DNA of 19,731 nucleotides from Choanephora cucurbitarum (taxonomy: Eukaryota; Mucoromycota; Mucoromycetes; Mucorales; Choanephoraceae): positions 1-19,731 of the forward strand of contig JAIWNI010000229.1 of the NCBI GenBank assembly GCA_025331435.1, in the 5' to 3' direction. A program made the position numbers and the translations under genes. Positions 1-9,249 of the stretch are shown here, in pieces (the stretch's first letter is position 1; every line of letters begins with the position of its first letter). The notes beneath the pieces are model-generated. The model ran no database searches. It was not told where the DNA came from and was given only the letters and a program-made list of their open reading frames with translations.

Positions 1-1945
1 TTGGACTGATGTGTGTGATGGATGATAGACCGATGGATCAAGAGAGAATAGACGCTATTGTCTATATCTTGAATGCCGTTCAACTGAGAGTCAGAAATGA
101 GACAGAACGCTCTAAGCAGCGAGATCAATTGATTCAGGTAAAGAATGCTGCTCTTCAAGATGCTCAGAATAAAATCAAGTTTTTAGCAGACATGAGTCAT
201 GAAATCAGGTAATAGAGGGTAATTTAAGTGAAAGTGATGACTAAAATATTGGGATTAGAACACCTATGAATGCAGTCATTGCCTTGACTGATTTACTCTT
301 ACAAGAACGTCATCTGTTGAATGAAGAACAGGTTGAACATTTAGAAGTCATTCAGACCAGTGGCAATCATCTCTTGACAGTAATCAATGATATCCTGGAT
401 ATCTCCAAAATCAATCATGACCCTAAATTCAAATTAGAAAATAGACGCTTTAGTCTAAGGAAATGTGTGAAAGGTAAATTGGTCTTATGTCGATAGATAA
501 GGTTGACTCAAACAGAAGAGAATAGATGCATTGAATATGGCTCGACATCAAGCTTCTATGACACAACAGAACAAACTGGTCTGTTTAGCAGAATGCCCAT
601 TAGAGATCAATGATAATGTACCACTCGATCAACTGATCCATCAACTCAATCCCCTCATACCCTCTCCCAGACATACCAAAAAGACTGTCTTACCACTGAT
701 CTGGAAAATAGACCCACATGCGCCTGATTATGTGATGGGCGATAGTATGCGATTGACTCAAATCTTACTGAATCTCTGTTCAAATGCAGTCAAGGTAAAA
801 AAAACGTGTCCATATGTATCTACAACAACTGACCCCTATAGTCTTTAAAAAGTTTACGAAATCAGGTGGCATTCGAGTCAAGGTGGGTCTGTTTGGTGTG
901 CCCTCAGAGACGCCCTTCAAGACACGGTATGATGCAACGCAAATTAAATATGAAAGCACTGGCTTAGATGAACACCAAGTGACACTGGAGATCTCTGTCA
1001 CGGATACAGGCATTGGCATGCCTGCAGATCGATTGCCCAGACTGTTTAAATCGTTTTCTCAGATCGATATCTCGACAGCCAGACGCTATGGTGGTACAGG
1101 CCTTGGCTTGGCCATCTCGAACCTACTTGTCAATCGAATGGGTGGGGAACTCTGGGTTGAATCTCAAGAGGGTCTAGGCTCTCGTTTTGCCTTGACAGTG
1201 CCCTTGACAGTGCCCTCACCTCCCTATGCTATCTCGACCACCAAGAGTTCAGATAGCAACAGCCTGACTTCACCACCTTCACCTAATTCCTCTATCTCTG
1301 ATGGCAGTGTAGACAGGCAGCTTCTAGAATACTCACCTCCCAATAAACCCATCATACCCAATAACGATATTAAGACAAAGAAGAAAAAGATTGGACTCAA
1401 GCCTTCAGTCAAGCATCATTCTGAAGTACCTTATCCTGTAAAGATCTTATTGGCTGAAGATAATGTCTGTAAGTTGACTCAATAGATGCTAGATGATATA
1501 CAACTGATCATCCAATCAAGTAAATCAAAAGATTGCTATCAGTATCTTGAAACGATTAGGTTATGTGGATGTGGTGATTGCCAGTCATGGTCGAGAAGTG
1601 CTTGAATTGATGCGACATACTTCATTTGATGTGATCTTTGTAAGTCATTGTCATCTACATCACTATATCTCATACCTTTATCTGTAGATGGATCTGTATA
1701 TGCCTGAGATGGATGGATTAGAGGCCACACGTCAGATTATAGCTGAGCGTCAATCCAATCAACCTTGTCTGCTGAATGTACAAGACATCTATATCATTGC
1801 CCTCACTGCCTCTGCCTCAAAACAAGACCGCCAAATATGTATTGATGCAGGCATGAATGATTTCATCAGTAAGCCATTTACAATGCAAGAAATGAAATTA
1901 GCCCTTAGAAATCAACAAAAAAATAAACATAGAAAAAAACAATAA
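1..1945 (+). CDS. Hybrid histidine kinase, 3' part (GAF end - HisKA - HATPase - receiver)
   Basis: This is a two-component phosphorelay sensor kinase, cut off at the window's left edge. The exon chain I read is 3-208, 259-473, 526-794, 853-1468, 1521-1639 and 1688-1945, with all introns 48-58 bases, GT-AG and in phase. The first residues (GLMCVMDDRPM) look like the end of a GAF domain. A coiled stretch follows, then the H-box FLADMSHEIRTP with phospho-accepting His at 198-200. The ATPase domain has the N-box (NLCSNAVKFT, Asn at 783-785), the G1 box DTGIGM (Asp at 1003-1005), the F-box LFKSF and the G2 box GTGLGLA. After a Ser/Pro-rich linker comes a receiver domain with AEDN, the phospho-acceptor Asp at 1691-1693 (MDLYMPEMDG), ALTAS and the conserved Lys at 1871-1873 (SKPF). 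All catalytic residues are present, so it should be active and feed a His-phosphotransfer protein. The signal sensed cannot be told because the N-terminus is missing. Confidence 0.93.
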
Positions 1946-1978
1946 AAATAAAAAAAAATTTGGAATTTATTTTTTTGT
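1946..1978. terminator. Shared 3' end region between two convergent genes
   Basis: Only 33 A/T-rich bases separate the kinase stop codon from the proteasome-gene stop codon. An AATAAA overlaps the kinase stop (1941-1946), and an AATAAA on the minus strand lies at 1967-1972, just past the other gene's stop. The two transcripts therefore almost certainly overlap at their 3' ends. The polyadenylation role is inferred from these motifs. Confidence 0.5.
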
Positions 1979-2996
1979 TTAATCTTCCATTTCATCATCT
2001 GAAGATTCCTTTGCTAATGCCTCTGCTTCTGCTTGAATTTCCTTTGGTACAAATTGATGCTTATAGTGTGATTCTGCACAAATCCAACTCAATTCCAATT
2101 CAAATTCTTTATCTTTAGCATCATCATGACATGTATAGATACTTTGTTATGTAAGTAAATCGTCATCAACATAGCTTATAATAACTTACATGCGAGTGAT
2201 ATGGTTTACTGCTTCACGTACAGTCATGGTATCTAAATCAAGCTTTTCGATCTCTGTCTTGGCTACTGATTTACCTTTACCAATGGCACAACCTCGATAA
2301 CCCTTAAATGAAAATCATCAGAACCCTTTATCACTACACTAAAAGCAACTTACCCAATAGACACCAGAAGGTTCAATCATATATAAACTAGGCTCATCTT
2401 TCTCAGTCATGGTACCGATGATCGTACTTGTACCAAATGGACGGACACTAGAATATAAAGTATAGGCAGACACATATTGACCAATACGATCAGCAATGGT
2501 CTTGCCAGGAATCGGTTGTCTGTAAATATCTCTCCAGGCTTGAGCTTCATCACGGGCTCTGTTGACAATGTGTCGACCATCAGCCAATAGACCAGCTGTA
2601 GCCTATTCGATTTTGAATTCAGATAATGTACATGACATGCATTGCTAACACTTACGATACCAATGTGATGATCAGCACTTTGAATACGACGGTTGGCTCC
2701 AGAGACCAATAATTTAGATTGAATCAATTTCTCTACAGCAAACACAATACCGTCCTTTACACGAAGACCAATGGCAGTACTTTCATAGACATCAGTGACT
2801 GTAAATTGTATTATGACTATCAATGTGCTTTACCCACTGTTATCCACTGCCTTATTGGCATATTCCACTTGGAAAACGCGTCCATCAGGGGAATAGGTTG
2901 CTACAGATAAATCGTACTATATCAAACTTGAGTTCTTTTTGTTTATCATAGCCATGGAATCAAAGTGTTTCTTACTCCTGTACCAATGGAAGTCAT
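1979..2996 (-). CDS. PRE10: 20S proteasome subunit alpha type 3 (Pre10/PSMA3-like)
   Basis: This is a non-catalytic alpha-ring subunit of the 20S proteasome core, which gates and assembles the protein-degrading chamber. I rebuilt six exons on the minus strand: 2996-2976, 2916-2834, 2779-2656, 2602-2354, 2302-2190 and 2141-1979. They total 753 bases (250 residues), close to the usual length. The introns are 48-59 bases and all in phase. The start MTSIGTGYDLS and the alpha signature YSPDGRVFQVEYA are diagnostic. They are followed by TAIGLRVKDGIVFAVEKL, then YTLYSSVRPFG, then YMIEPSGVYWGYRGCAIGKG. The protein ends in an acidic tail (SSDDEMED), as in the alpha-3 family. The PSMA3 assignment rests on the GCAIGK and ELELSW motifs and that tail. 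It shares a divergent promoter with the gene at 3209. No defects seen. Confidence 0.95.
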
Positions 2997-3208
2997 TTGT
3001 TAATGTTGATGTATAGAATAGAAAAGAAAAAATAAAAATAAAAGAAGTGGTTACTTTTTTGGGAGAGTACGCGCGTTCGTTGAACTCCGTTTCATTTCAT
3101 CCTATAGTAGATGACGCATTCAGAAAGTAGTGTCTGTAGACTCTTACTATAAAATTTATTTTTTGAGAATGTGCTACTTCTTTTTTTTTAGAAAGGAAAG
3201 AGATCAAG
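2997..3208. promoter_or_regulatory. Divergent promoter between the proteasome and Ssr4-like genes
   Basis: These 212 bases lie between two start codons on opposite strands. A TATAAAA at 3148-3154 sits 54 bases before the rightward start. A small GC-rich patch with an ACGCGCG core lies near 3070, in otherwise A/T-rich DNA, and a pyrimidine tract precedes the rightward start. I looked for the Rpn4-type proteasome element (GGTGGCAAA) known from yeast and did not find it. Confidence 0.55.
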
Positions 3209-4173
3209 ATGACTTCTGCTTATTATTATAATCAACAAGGTGCAGGTGTACCTATGCCTCAACAAAGAGGTATGCCTGGTCAAATCGGCATCAACCCTGC
3301 TCAAGGTCACTTTCTTCAACAACAACAACAACAACAACAATTTAGAAATCAAGCTCAATTTAATGATGCTAGAAAGCGATCACATAATAAAGTAAGATAG
3401 AACTCTTTTTATATTTTTGGGCTTCATCTTAACTTTCATCTAAAGACACCTAGACCCAATGTACCTATAGCAGAAGAAGTAGAAGAACCTTCAGGCGGTA
3501 ATAGATTCTGTTTTTTTAAAGTACTATAGGATACTGAACTAAAAAAATATATTATAGATGAACTGGATGATATATCAGCCCGTGATATTGCTATGGCAAG
3601 ATATAAACGCAATCATGATTATCTATCAGAAATATTCACACCTTATCATGCTGGTAAATAAAACAAGTTTGTTTGCTGAATAAGATGACTGACCTTGTCG
3701 TCTGTAGATGCCATCGTACCTCCCTCACTAGATATCTCATTCACTAAAGAAGAACTGGATAAACAGATGGTAAGAAACACACAAGACATATAAAGATAAG
3801 TTTTGACAGTCCATAGGAAGAATACACAGAAAAGACAAAACGACATCAGACACAATACCAACACCAACTGAGTTCACTTCAACAAGAACAAACTCAATTC
3901 TGGGAGATGATGAACCAACTGAATGAGGCCACTACGTTAGAGACGATTGAGAGTACAGCCAATGCATTAGCCAAACAGATGGATCTTCAGATTGAACATT
4001 CAGCCAATCCTGTCAAAGTAATATCGATACCTGGTCTACAAGAAGAAAAGCCTTCGTTTGTGCAAGAGATGGATACAAGCATGGATATGTATTTTAGTGA
4101 TCAAAGGGATCAGGAAGAGAGTAATGATAGTTTCTTTAATGAGATGGTCAATACAGAGGATATGGGGAATTAA
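3209..4173 (+). CDS. Ssr4-like SWI/SNF-RSC chromatin remodelling subunit (C-terminal domain type)
   Basis: Probable subunit of the SWI/SNF and RSC nucleosome-remodelling complexes, acting in the nucleus. I rebuilt five exons: 3209-3391, 3446-3497, 3558-3653, 3708-3769 and 3817-4173. They give 249 residues with in-phase GT-AG introns of 47-64 bases. The N-terminal 60 residues are Gln/Gly/Met-rich with a run of eight Gln, and end in a basic patch (ARKRSHNK). Around residues 78-110 is DELDDISARDIAMARYKRNH followed by YLSEIFTPY, which resembles the Ssr4 C-terminal domain of fungi. A Gln/Glu-rich coiled coil and an acidic tail follow. The globular N-terminal Ssr4 domain known from Ascomycota is absent; it is either truly missing in this lineage or the match is to a different small coactivator. 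The family call is from memory of the motif and is moderate. Confidence 0.7.
3317..3340 (+). repeat. (CAA)8 microsatellite coding for polyglutamine
   Basis: Eight uninterrupted CAA codons encode Gln 37-44 of the Ssr4-like protein. Such a tract is prone to length change by slippage and is typical of low-complexity transcription and chromatin factors. Confidence 0.95.
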
Positions 4174-5677
4174 AACTCAGTGTGGTCATTGCCAAGTGAA
4201 TAAGAAAGTCTTGGTCACTAATAAACTGAGTCATTTCATTGGAGTACTTTGTTTGCACTAATGTGTGTGTTTAAGATAGAATAGGATTGAATTTAGAGAG
4301 TGACAGGTTCAACTTTATTGGGGGACTGATCCAATTGAGATGATCCAATACGTCTTTCTAGCAGAACAGATTATCTTTGTAGCGCTCACAATGGATTGTT
4401 GTGTTGACCCACAGTCAGTCTACCAAGTTAAAATAAAGATGCTTTTTTAGTTGGAGAGTTTTGACATAGACCTTTCTTTAGTTCATTGAGCCTGAACTGT
4501 TTCTTTCTCTCTCTTTTTTTGGTAAAATGATAATTCTTTCTAGCCTATTGTTAATAAGTTGGATCATCCACTGCTGATGGAATGTTTATTGAATACCATC
4601 CAGTTTGTGGTCTTGGTTTCCCCCACTCCAAAATAAGCGATCTTAAGCATGATATTTTCATTTTGTTCCGGTTTTATTATCTTAACAGTCAGCTTCTTCT
4701 TCAGATGATGTGTTGGATGTCAGATCTATCCGTGCACCCGTTACACAACTGACTTCTCGTCCAATCCAAATTGAGATATCACAAGGAACAATGACTTGAT
4801 GGACTAACATTGAATAGCTTCCGGAAACTAACTTAGATAGATCACTGACGTATCCAACACTTTTTAACTCTATGGCTCTTTATTTTAAAGATTCTTGTTG
4901 ACATCATAGACAAGTTATTGGCATTAAACTTCTTTCTAATGAACCTTGTATTACCTTAACCTGCTTCTTATTGCTGATAAACACACCACTTGAACCAAGT
5001 AAGGGTCAAAGGTAAGTTTATCGTCGTATCCAATGTGTGTACTTGTCTTCACACAAGACCTGGCTTTATATCAAGTCATTTTTAATTGGTTCGCCATAGA
5101 GACTTGCGTGCTGATCATGTACCGTCAAGAAGCAAAAGTGGCACACTGCTAAAGAAATGGAAGGCATACGAAATCGATTTTAACATTGCTTGCTTTGTAA
5201 AGGGAGGTTTAGACAATAAAGTAAGTATTTGCCTTTAGTTCAAACAATGATCTTGCTTGCTCCCATCGCTTGTTTTGTGCATTTGTAAATGATGGTAAGT
5301 GCATTGTGAAAGTAGTCAAAAAGTGTGTTTGTCAAATGACTCCCAGATGAAGAATTGCTTTGATAAAACTAACTTCTGATACTTTGTTGAGGATGCTAAA
5401 TAGTTTGATACTTGAGAACCATCATAGCTTGTTCAAAAAGTGCTGGTCATTCAAAAGTTGGATACATCCTTTGCACATTTTAAACAAGTTGGAAGCTATG
5501 GTTGAGTTAGTGTTACTGATAATAGCTTTGTTGCTCTTTCTGCATAAAATAAGCGTGACAAGGCATGGAGGAGGAATGAACGTCGGTCATTTAAATACGT
5601 ACATAAAGAAAAGACAGAACATTGATTTCTCTAAAGAAAAGAGTTTTTTTTTTTTTATTTTTTGGTATTAAAAATCA
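4174..5677. other. Gene-poor A/T-rich spacer, possibly with decayed coding sequence
   Basis: No reading frame with codon structure or a recognisable motif was found here; the longest frame (5360-5671, 103 codons) resembles nothing I know. Around 4688-4790 a plus-strand frame reads as ordinary protein (SASSSDDVLDVRSIRAP, then TQLTSRPIQIEIS) before running into repeated stops. This could be a relic of a gene or transposon. Family not identified. The stretch also holds the 3' flank of the Ssr4-like gene and the promoter of the glycosyltransferase gene. Confidence 0.5.
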
Positions 5678-8571
5678 ATGGTTCAGGTTAGAATAGAATA
5701 GAAAAAAAAAAAGGGGTGAAAAAGAGTGCTTAATATAACACACAGCCAACGACGCTGCCATTTTTTAGGCAACAACATACACCACCTAGCCTTAATGTAC
5801 CTCGTCGTTATGAACTCTCAGTGAAACTTGTCTGTCTCTTAAGTGCTGTTCCAGCCTTATGGCAGGCTATTCAAAACATACAATGCACTTTTAGCATCAC
5901 ACCTTCTATCAGCTTAGAGACATCATGGACTGAATATACAGTAGCTACCTTATGGGTAAAGTAAGCTCTAGTTTCAAGAAGCGTATCATATATTTATTTT
6001 TTTTTGTAGTGTATGTTATCAGCCTATTGGCATTGGCATCTTACCACCCATCTTATGCAACAATGGTGTTATCGTCTTGAGATCAAACAAGCCTTTATGC
6101 GTTGTCTAGGGTTCATAGGCAGTATGACTCTCTTGTCTGTGGTGATCAGTCTGTGGTGTCAAGACCCGATAGTCACTCAACTGATGATCGCTTCTGTCCT
6201 CTTGATCATCTCCTTGCCTTCCTTCTCTACCGCTCTTTTGTGGCCACTCTTGACTGTCATGGTCATCAGTGCCATTTTACTTTCAGGCAAGATACAGTAC
6301 GACCCTTATCGTCAGATAGAATTGATGCCAGATCAATACGCCCTCGATTCATACCCGCCTACTTCTTTGTCGTCCACAGCCGTCATTCTCATTCTGTCCA
6401 GCTGGTCCAAGGAAGCAGCCGAGCGACGTCAATTGATACGATCTCAGCTCCCTCAAGACACACACTATCGATTTGTGCTGGGCCAACCTTCTCAACCGAA
6501 ACTGGCGTGGATGCAACCTCTCCTGAGGACCGAATCCGATCAATTCCATGATCTCTTGATGGTGCCTGCACCCGATACCCATGCAAGTCAAAAACTACTG
6601 GAGGCCATGCGATGGACGACATCAATTGAGTATGAGTACCTGATCAAGACAGAGGATGATATGTTTGTGCGATGGGATCGTGTCTTGAGTGAACTCCAGG
6701 GTGATTGGAGAGGCTTTGTCTATCACAACATGCCTTCCGATCAAGACTTGCCTCTGTTGCCTGATTACACATGGGGTAAATTCTATTGGCTCTCTCGAAA
6801 AGTGGTTCAGTTGCTGATCTATACAGACCACCCACACCGTTGGACAGAAAGGGACGATGTCAACCTATCCCTCTGGCTCTTTGGATTCGACATCAAGCCT
6901 GTGCACGATAGACGGATTCAGACGGCCGATGTCTGTGAGGACGATTTGATTGCCAAACAACTGACTCTCACTAATTTCAAACAGACCTGGACACAGCTGG
7001 TGGCCCATGTCCAAGCCCAAGAGCCTCTCTGTCAGGGGTTGGCATGGACCCGATGTGCCCTTTGTTATCCATGCCATGGACGTTCAGACGATTGGCGAAG
7101 TCAGTCAATCGACTGTGATCCCTTCCAAGGCGTCTCACCCGCATCCTTACCGTATCCCAAGATCCCTCAAGTGACAGAAGTCAAGGACCAACTGAGCAAC
7201 GGCACCGATCACTGGATTATCCCCAACATGTTATCGACAGAGACCTCTGTCTATTCAAACGAGACGCATTGGCATCTGCTCTATTGGGTCTGTTGGACAA
7301 GTGAGCCCTCCACCTTTACCGAGCGTCATTGGCGTGCACTTGAACTGGTCTGGATTCATGAACCCCAGGCAGTGATCTTCATGATCTCCAATACGCTCTC
7401 TCAATCGTTCTTCCAGGACTACCTCGATCAAGGCTATCAGATCCAAGTGGTCCAGTTTGATCAGCAGCGGTTGCTGAATTGGGGCTGGTACTTTGGCTCT
7501 GGCACACAAGACTGGTTATCGGGATGGGAGCAATGGGAAAAGGGTAAATTCTTTTATTGGCATCTGACAGATTACATCCGATGCCTCTTGCTCTATCATT
7601 ACGGAGGCACCTACATGGACATGGACGCCCTCTGGATTCGTATTCCGCCTGATCCCCAGATGGAATTCATTGGCTCGGATTATTCTCAAGTGCATTCAGA
7701 TCGTGCCTGGACACTGGATGCCGACGGTCTTTATCTCCCTCAGGGCCTGATGCGGTTCAAGCGTGGATGGAAACTGTTCCGTGAGATGGCTGAGGGTGCC
7801 TTTTCTGCGTTTGGGTATGATCCTGAATGCTTTAACTGTGGTGGACCGAAGGCTATCACGTCCTATGTCAAAGAACGTCGTGCGGTCCTTGAACAGGCTG
7901 GTCTGACCATCTTGCCCCGAGAGGTCCTTTACCCTTTTCATTACCTCGAGATCCACAAGCTACTTCAACCGAACCCTCTGGCCCAACAGGACTTGAGGAC
8001 CCAGATTGAGCCTGTCAGTTGGAACATTCATCTGTTTGGCAAGATGACCAACCATTTACCGGTCCAGCCCCAGAGTATGATTGATGTCGTCTTTCAGCAG
8101 TTTGATCTCAGTCTCCAGCGAGAGCCTCGTTTGATCAGTCCAGCCGATTATGTCTATCAGGCTGTCTCGGAGCGTATGCGACAGGATGATGTCAAAGGGC
8201 CGAATCGGATACGATTGTATTCGGTGCCTGGTCGATTCCAAGGATTGCATGTGGTCTATCTCCAAGGTCGGCTGGGACGCTCTCAGGTCAGATTGGAGGT
8301 GGAGACGGCGATTGGGCGTACACGCTTAATGGATCTGGGCTATGCTAAACGTGTGGTCTGGACAGGCCAAGTGAATCTTCAGGAAATCAACCATGTCCTT
8401 CAGACGATGGAGTATAGACCGACACCCTTGATGTTGGCCAATGGGGGTAGAGATCGCATCCAACTCAAGCTGAGTTTCATAGAGGCGAATGTGACACGGA
8501 CAGAAGAAAGAACCATCTCTTTAACTGTGTTGGAACCTATTGAAGAAGATGAACCTTTAGAAAACCTTTAA
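5678..8571 (+). CDS. Multi-pass membrane glycosyltransferase fusing GT31-like and GT32-like domains
   Basis: Predicted Golgi/ER enzyme that adds sugars to glycans; substrates unknown. The third exon (6010-8571) is certain. The intron at 5956-6009 and exon 5746-5955 are well supported by phase and hydrophobic coding. A first exon 5678-5686 (Met-Val-Gln) with a GTTAGA donor is a tentative fit, giving 926 residues. The N-terminal 170 residues hold about four or five membrane helices. Residues 196-375 look like a GT31 galactosyltransferase: RRQLIRS, a DxD-like TEDDMF at 287-292 and RDDV at 354-357. Residues 475-730 resemble GT32/alpha-1,4-glycosyltransferases: DYIRCLLLYHYGGTYMDMD, with DxD at 610-612, and NCGGPKA. 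A Cys-rich linker joins them. Residues 785-924 look like a cadherin-like beta-repeat. Several N-X-T sites fit a lumenal location. Both DxD motifs are kept, so two activities are possible. The coding DNA is visibly richer in G+C than its surroundings. Confidence 0.85.
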
Positions 8572-8756
8572 GTTTCTTTATGTGGTAAAGATCAGGATTA
8601 CGTCAATTTTGTTGTTGTCAAAGAAAGTTAAGCTTTTTTTTTTAAAAATGGTAAAGCCAAGAATTGCTTGATTTTCTTTTTTGGGATATATATATAAAAA
8701 AATGATTTACTTTTTTTTTTTCATTTTTTTATTTTTTTTTAAACTCTTTTTATTTC
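8572..8756 (+). promoter_or_regulatory. Short spacer with a TATA-like tract before the small ORF
   Basis: This A/T-only-like spacer has long T runs. The tract TATATATATAAAAA at 8687-8700 lies 56 bases before the next start codon and is the best TATA-box candidate. The poly-T runs after it are common in fungal promoters. It also serves as the 3' flank of the glycosyltransferase gene. Confidence 0.45.
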
Positions 8757-9206
8757 ATGATGAATCCTTCACCCAAATTATCTAAATATGTATTTATGCC
8801 AATTGCCTTATTACAATCAGAACTCTTTTGGTTATGTTCAGTGCTCTATTGTATGTTTCGATCAGGCTCAGATCAACCATTGGTGAAACGACCGACAGTC
8901 ATCAAATTGAATCCTCAGTTAGATGTGCTGATTGAAGAAGAGAGTGATGAAGAGACAGAAGATCCAATAGAACCCAATGAGATTGTGATAGGCATTCGAC
9001 AGAGACCTACAGTGATAGATGAACTGAATGGCACAACCTGTCCTCCTATCTGGTGGCAAAAGACCCGTATTCGATTAGGAAAACCACCTATTCACTCAAA
9101 ACGAAGCTCATCCGATAGTTCAAGTGATGAAAGTGTCTGTTCATATCGACGAAAGAAATTCTTTTCCAAGTTAGCCTTACATCACCATCCTAGACGACAT
9201 CATTAA
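8757..9206 (+). CDS. Small unrecognised protein with one hydrophobic segment
   Basis: I do not recognise this family. It is an intronless frame of 149 residues. Residues 10-35 are hydrophobic and could be a membrane anchor or signal anchor. Next comes a strongly acidic stretch (EEESDEETEDP), and the pentapeptide RPTVI occurs twice, in KRPTVIKLN and QRPTVIDEL. A Ser/Asp-rich block (SSSDSSSDES) with casein-kinase-like sites follows, and the protein ends in a basic His/Arg tail (HHHPRRHH). The neat charge blocks, the TATA-like tract upstream and codon use like its neighbours argue that it is real. It runs head-on into the permease gene, with only 43 bases between the stop codons. It could be a lineage-specific membrane-linked regulator, but nothing shows its function. 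Confidence 0.65.
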   Translation: MMNPSPKLSKYVFMPIALLQSELFWLCSVLYCMFRSGSDQPLVKRPTVIKLNPQLDVLIEEESDEETEDPIEPNEIVIGIRQRPTVIDELNGTTCPPIWWQKTRIRLGKPPIHSKRSSSDSSSDESVCSYRRKKFFSKLALHHHPRRHH

Positions 9207-9249
9207 ATTTATTCTCCGCGCTATTCCCATTTTTGTAAATAAATCTATT

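Noticed and set aside
4058..4261. 67-codon frame with a CGHC motif overlapping the Ssr4-like gene
   Set aside because: It lies mostly inside the real last exon in another frame, and the Cys motif falls in the 3' flank. There is no independent support.
6102..6551. 149-codon frame overlapping the start of the glycosyltransferase exon
   Set aside because: It is a shadow frame inside a strongly supported coding exon, with no recognisable motif.
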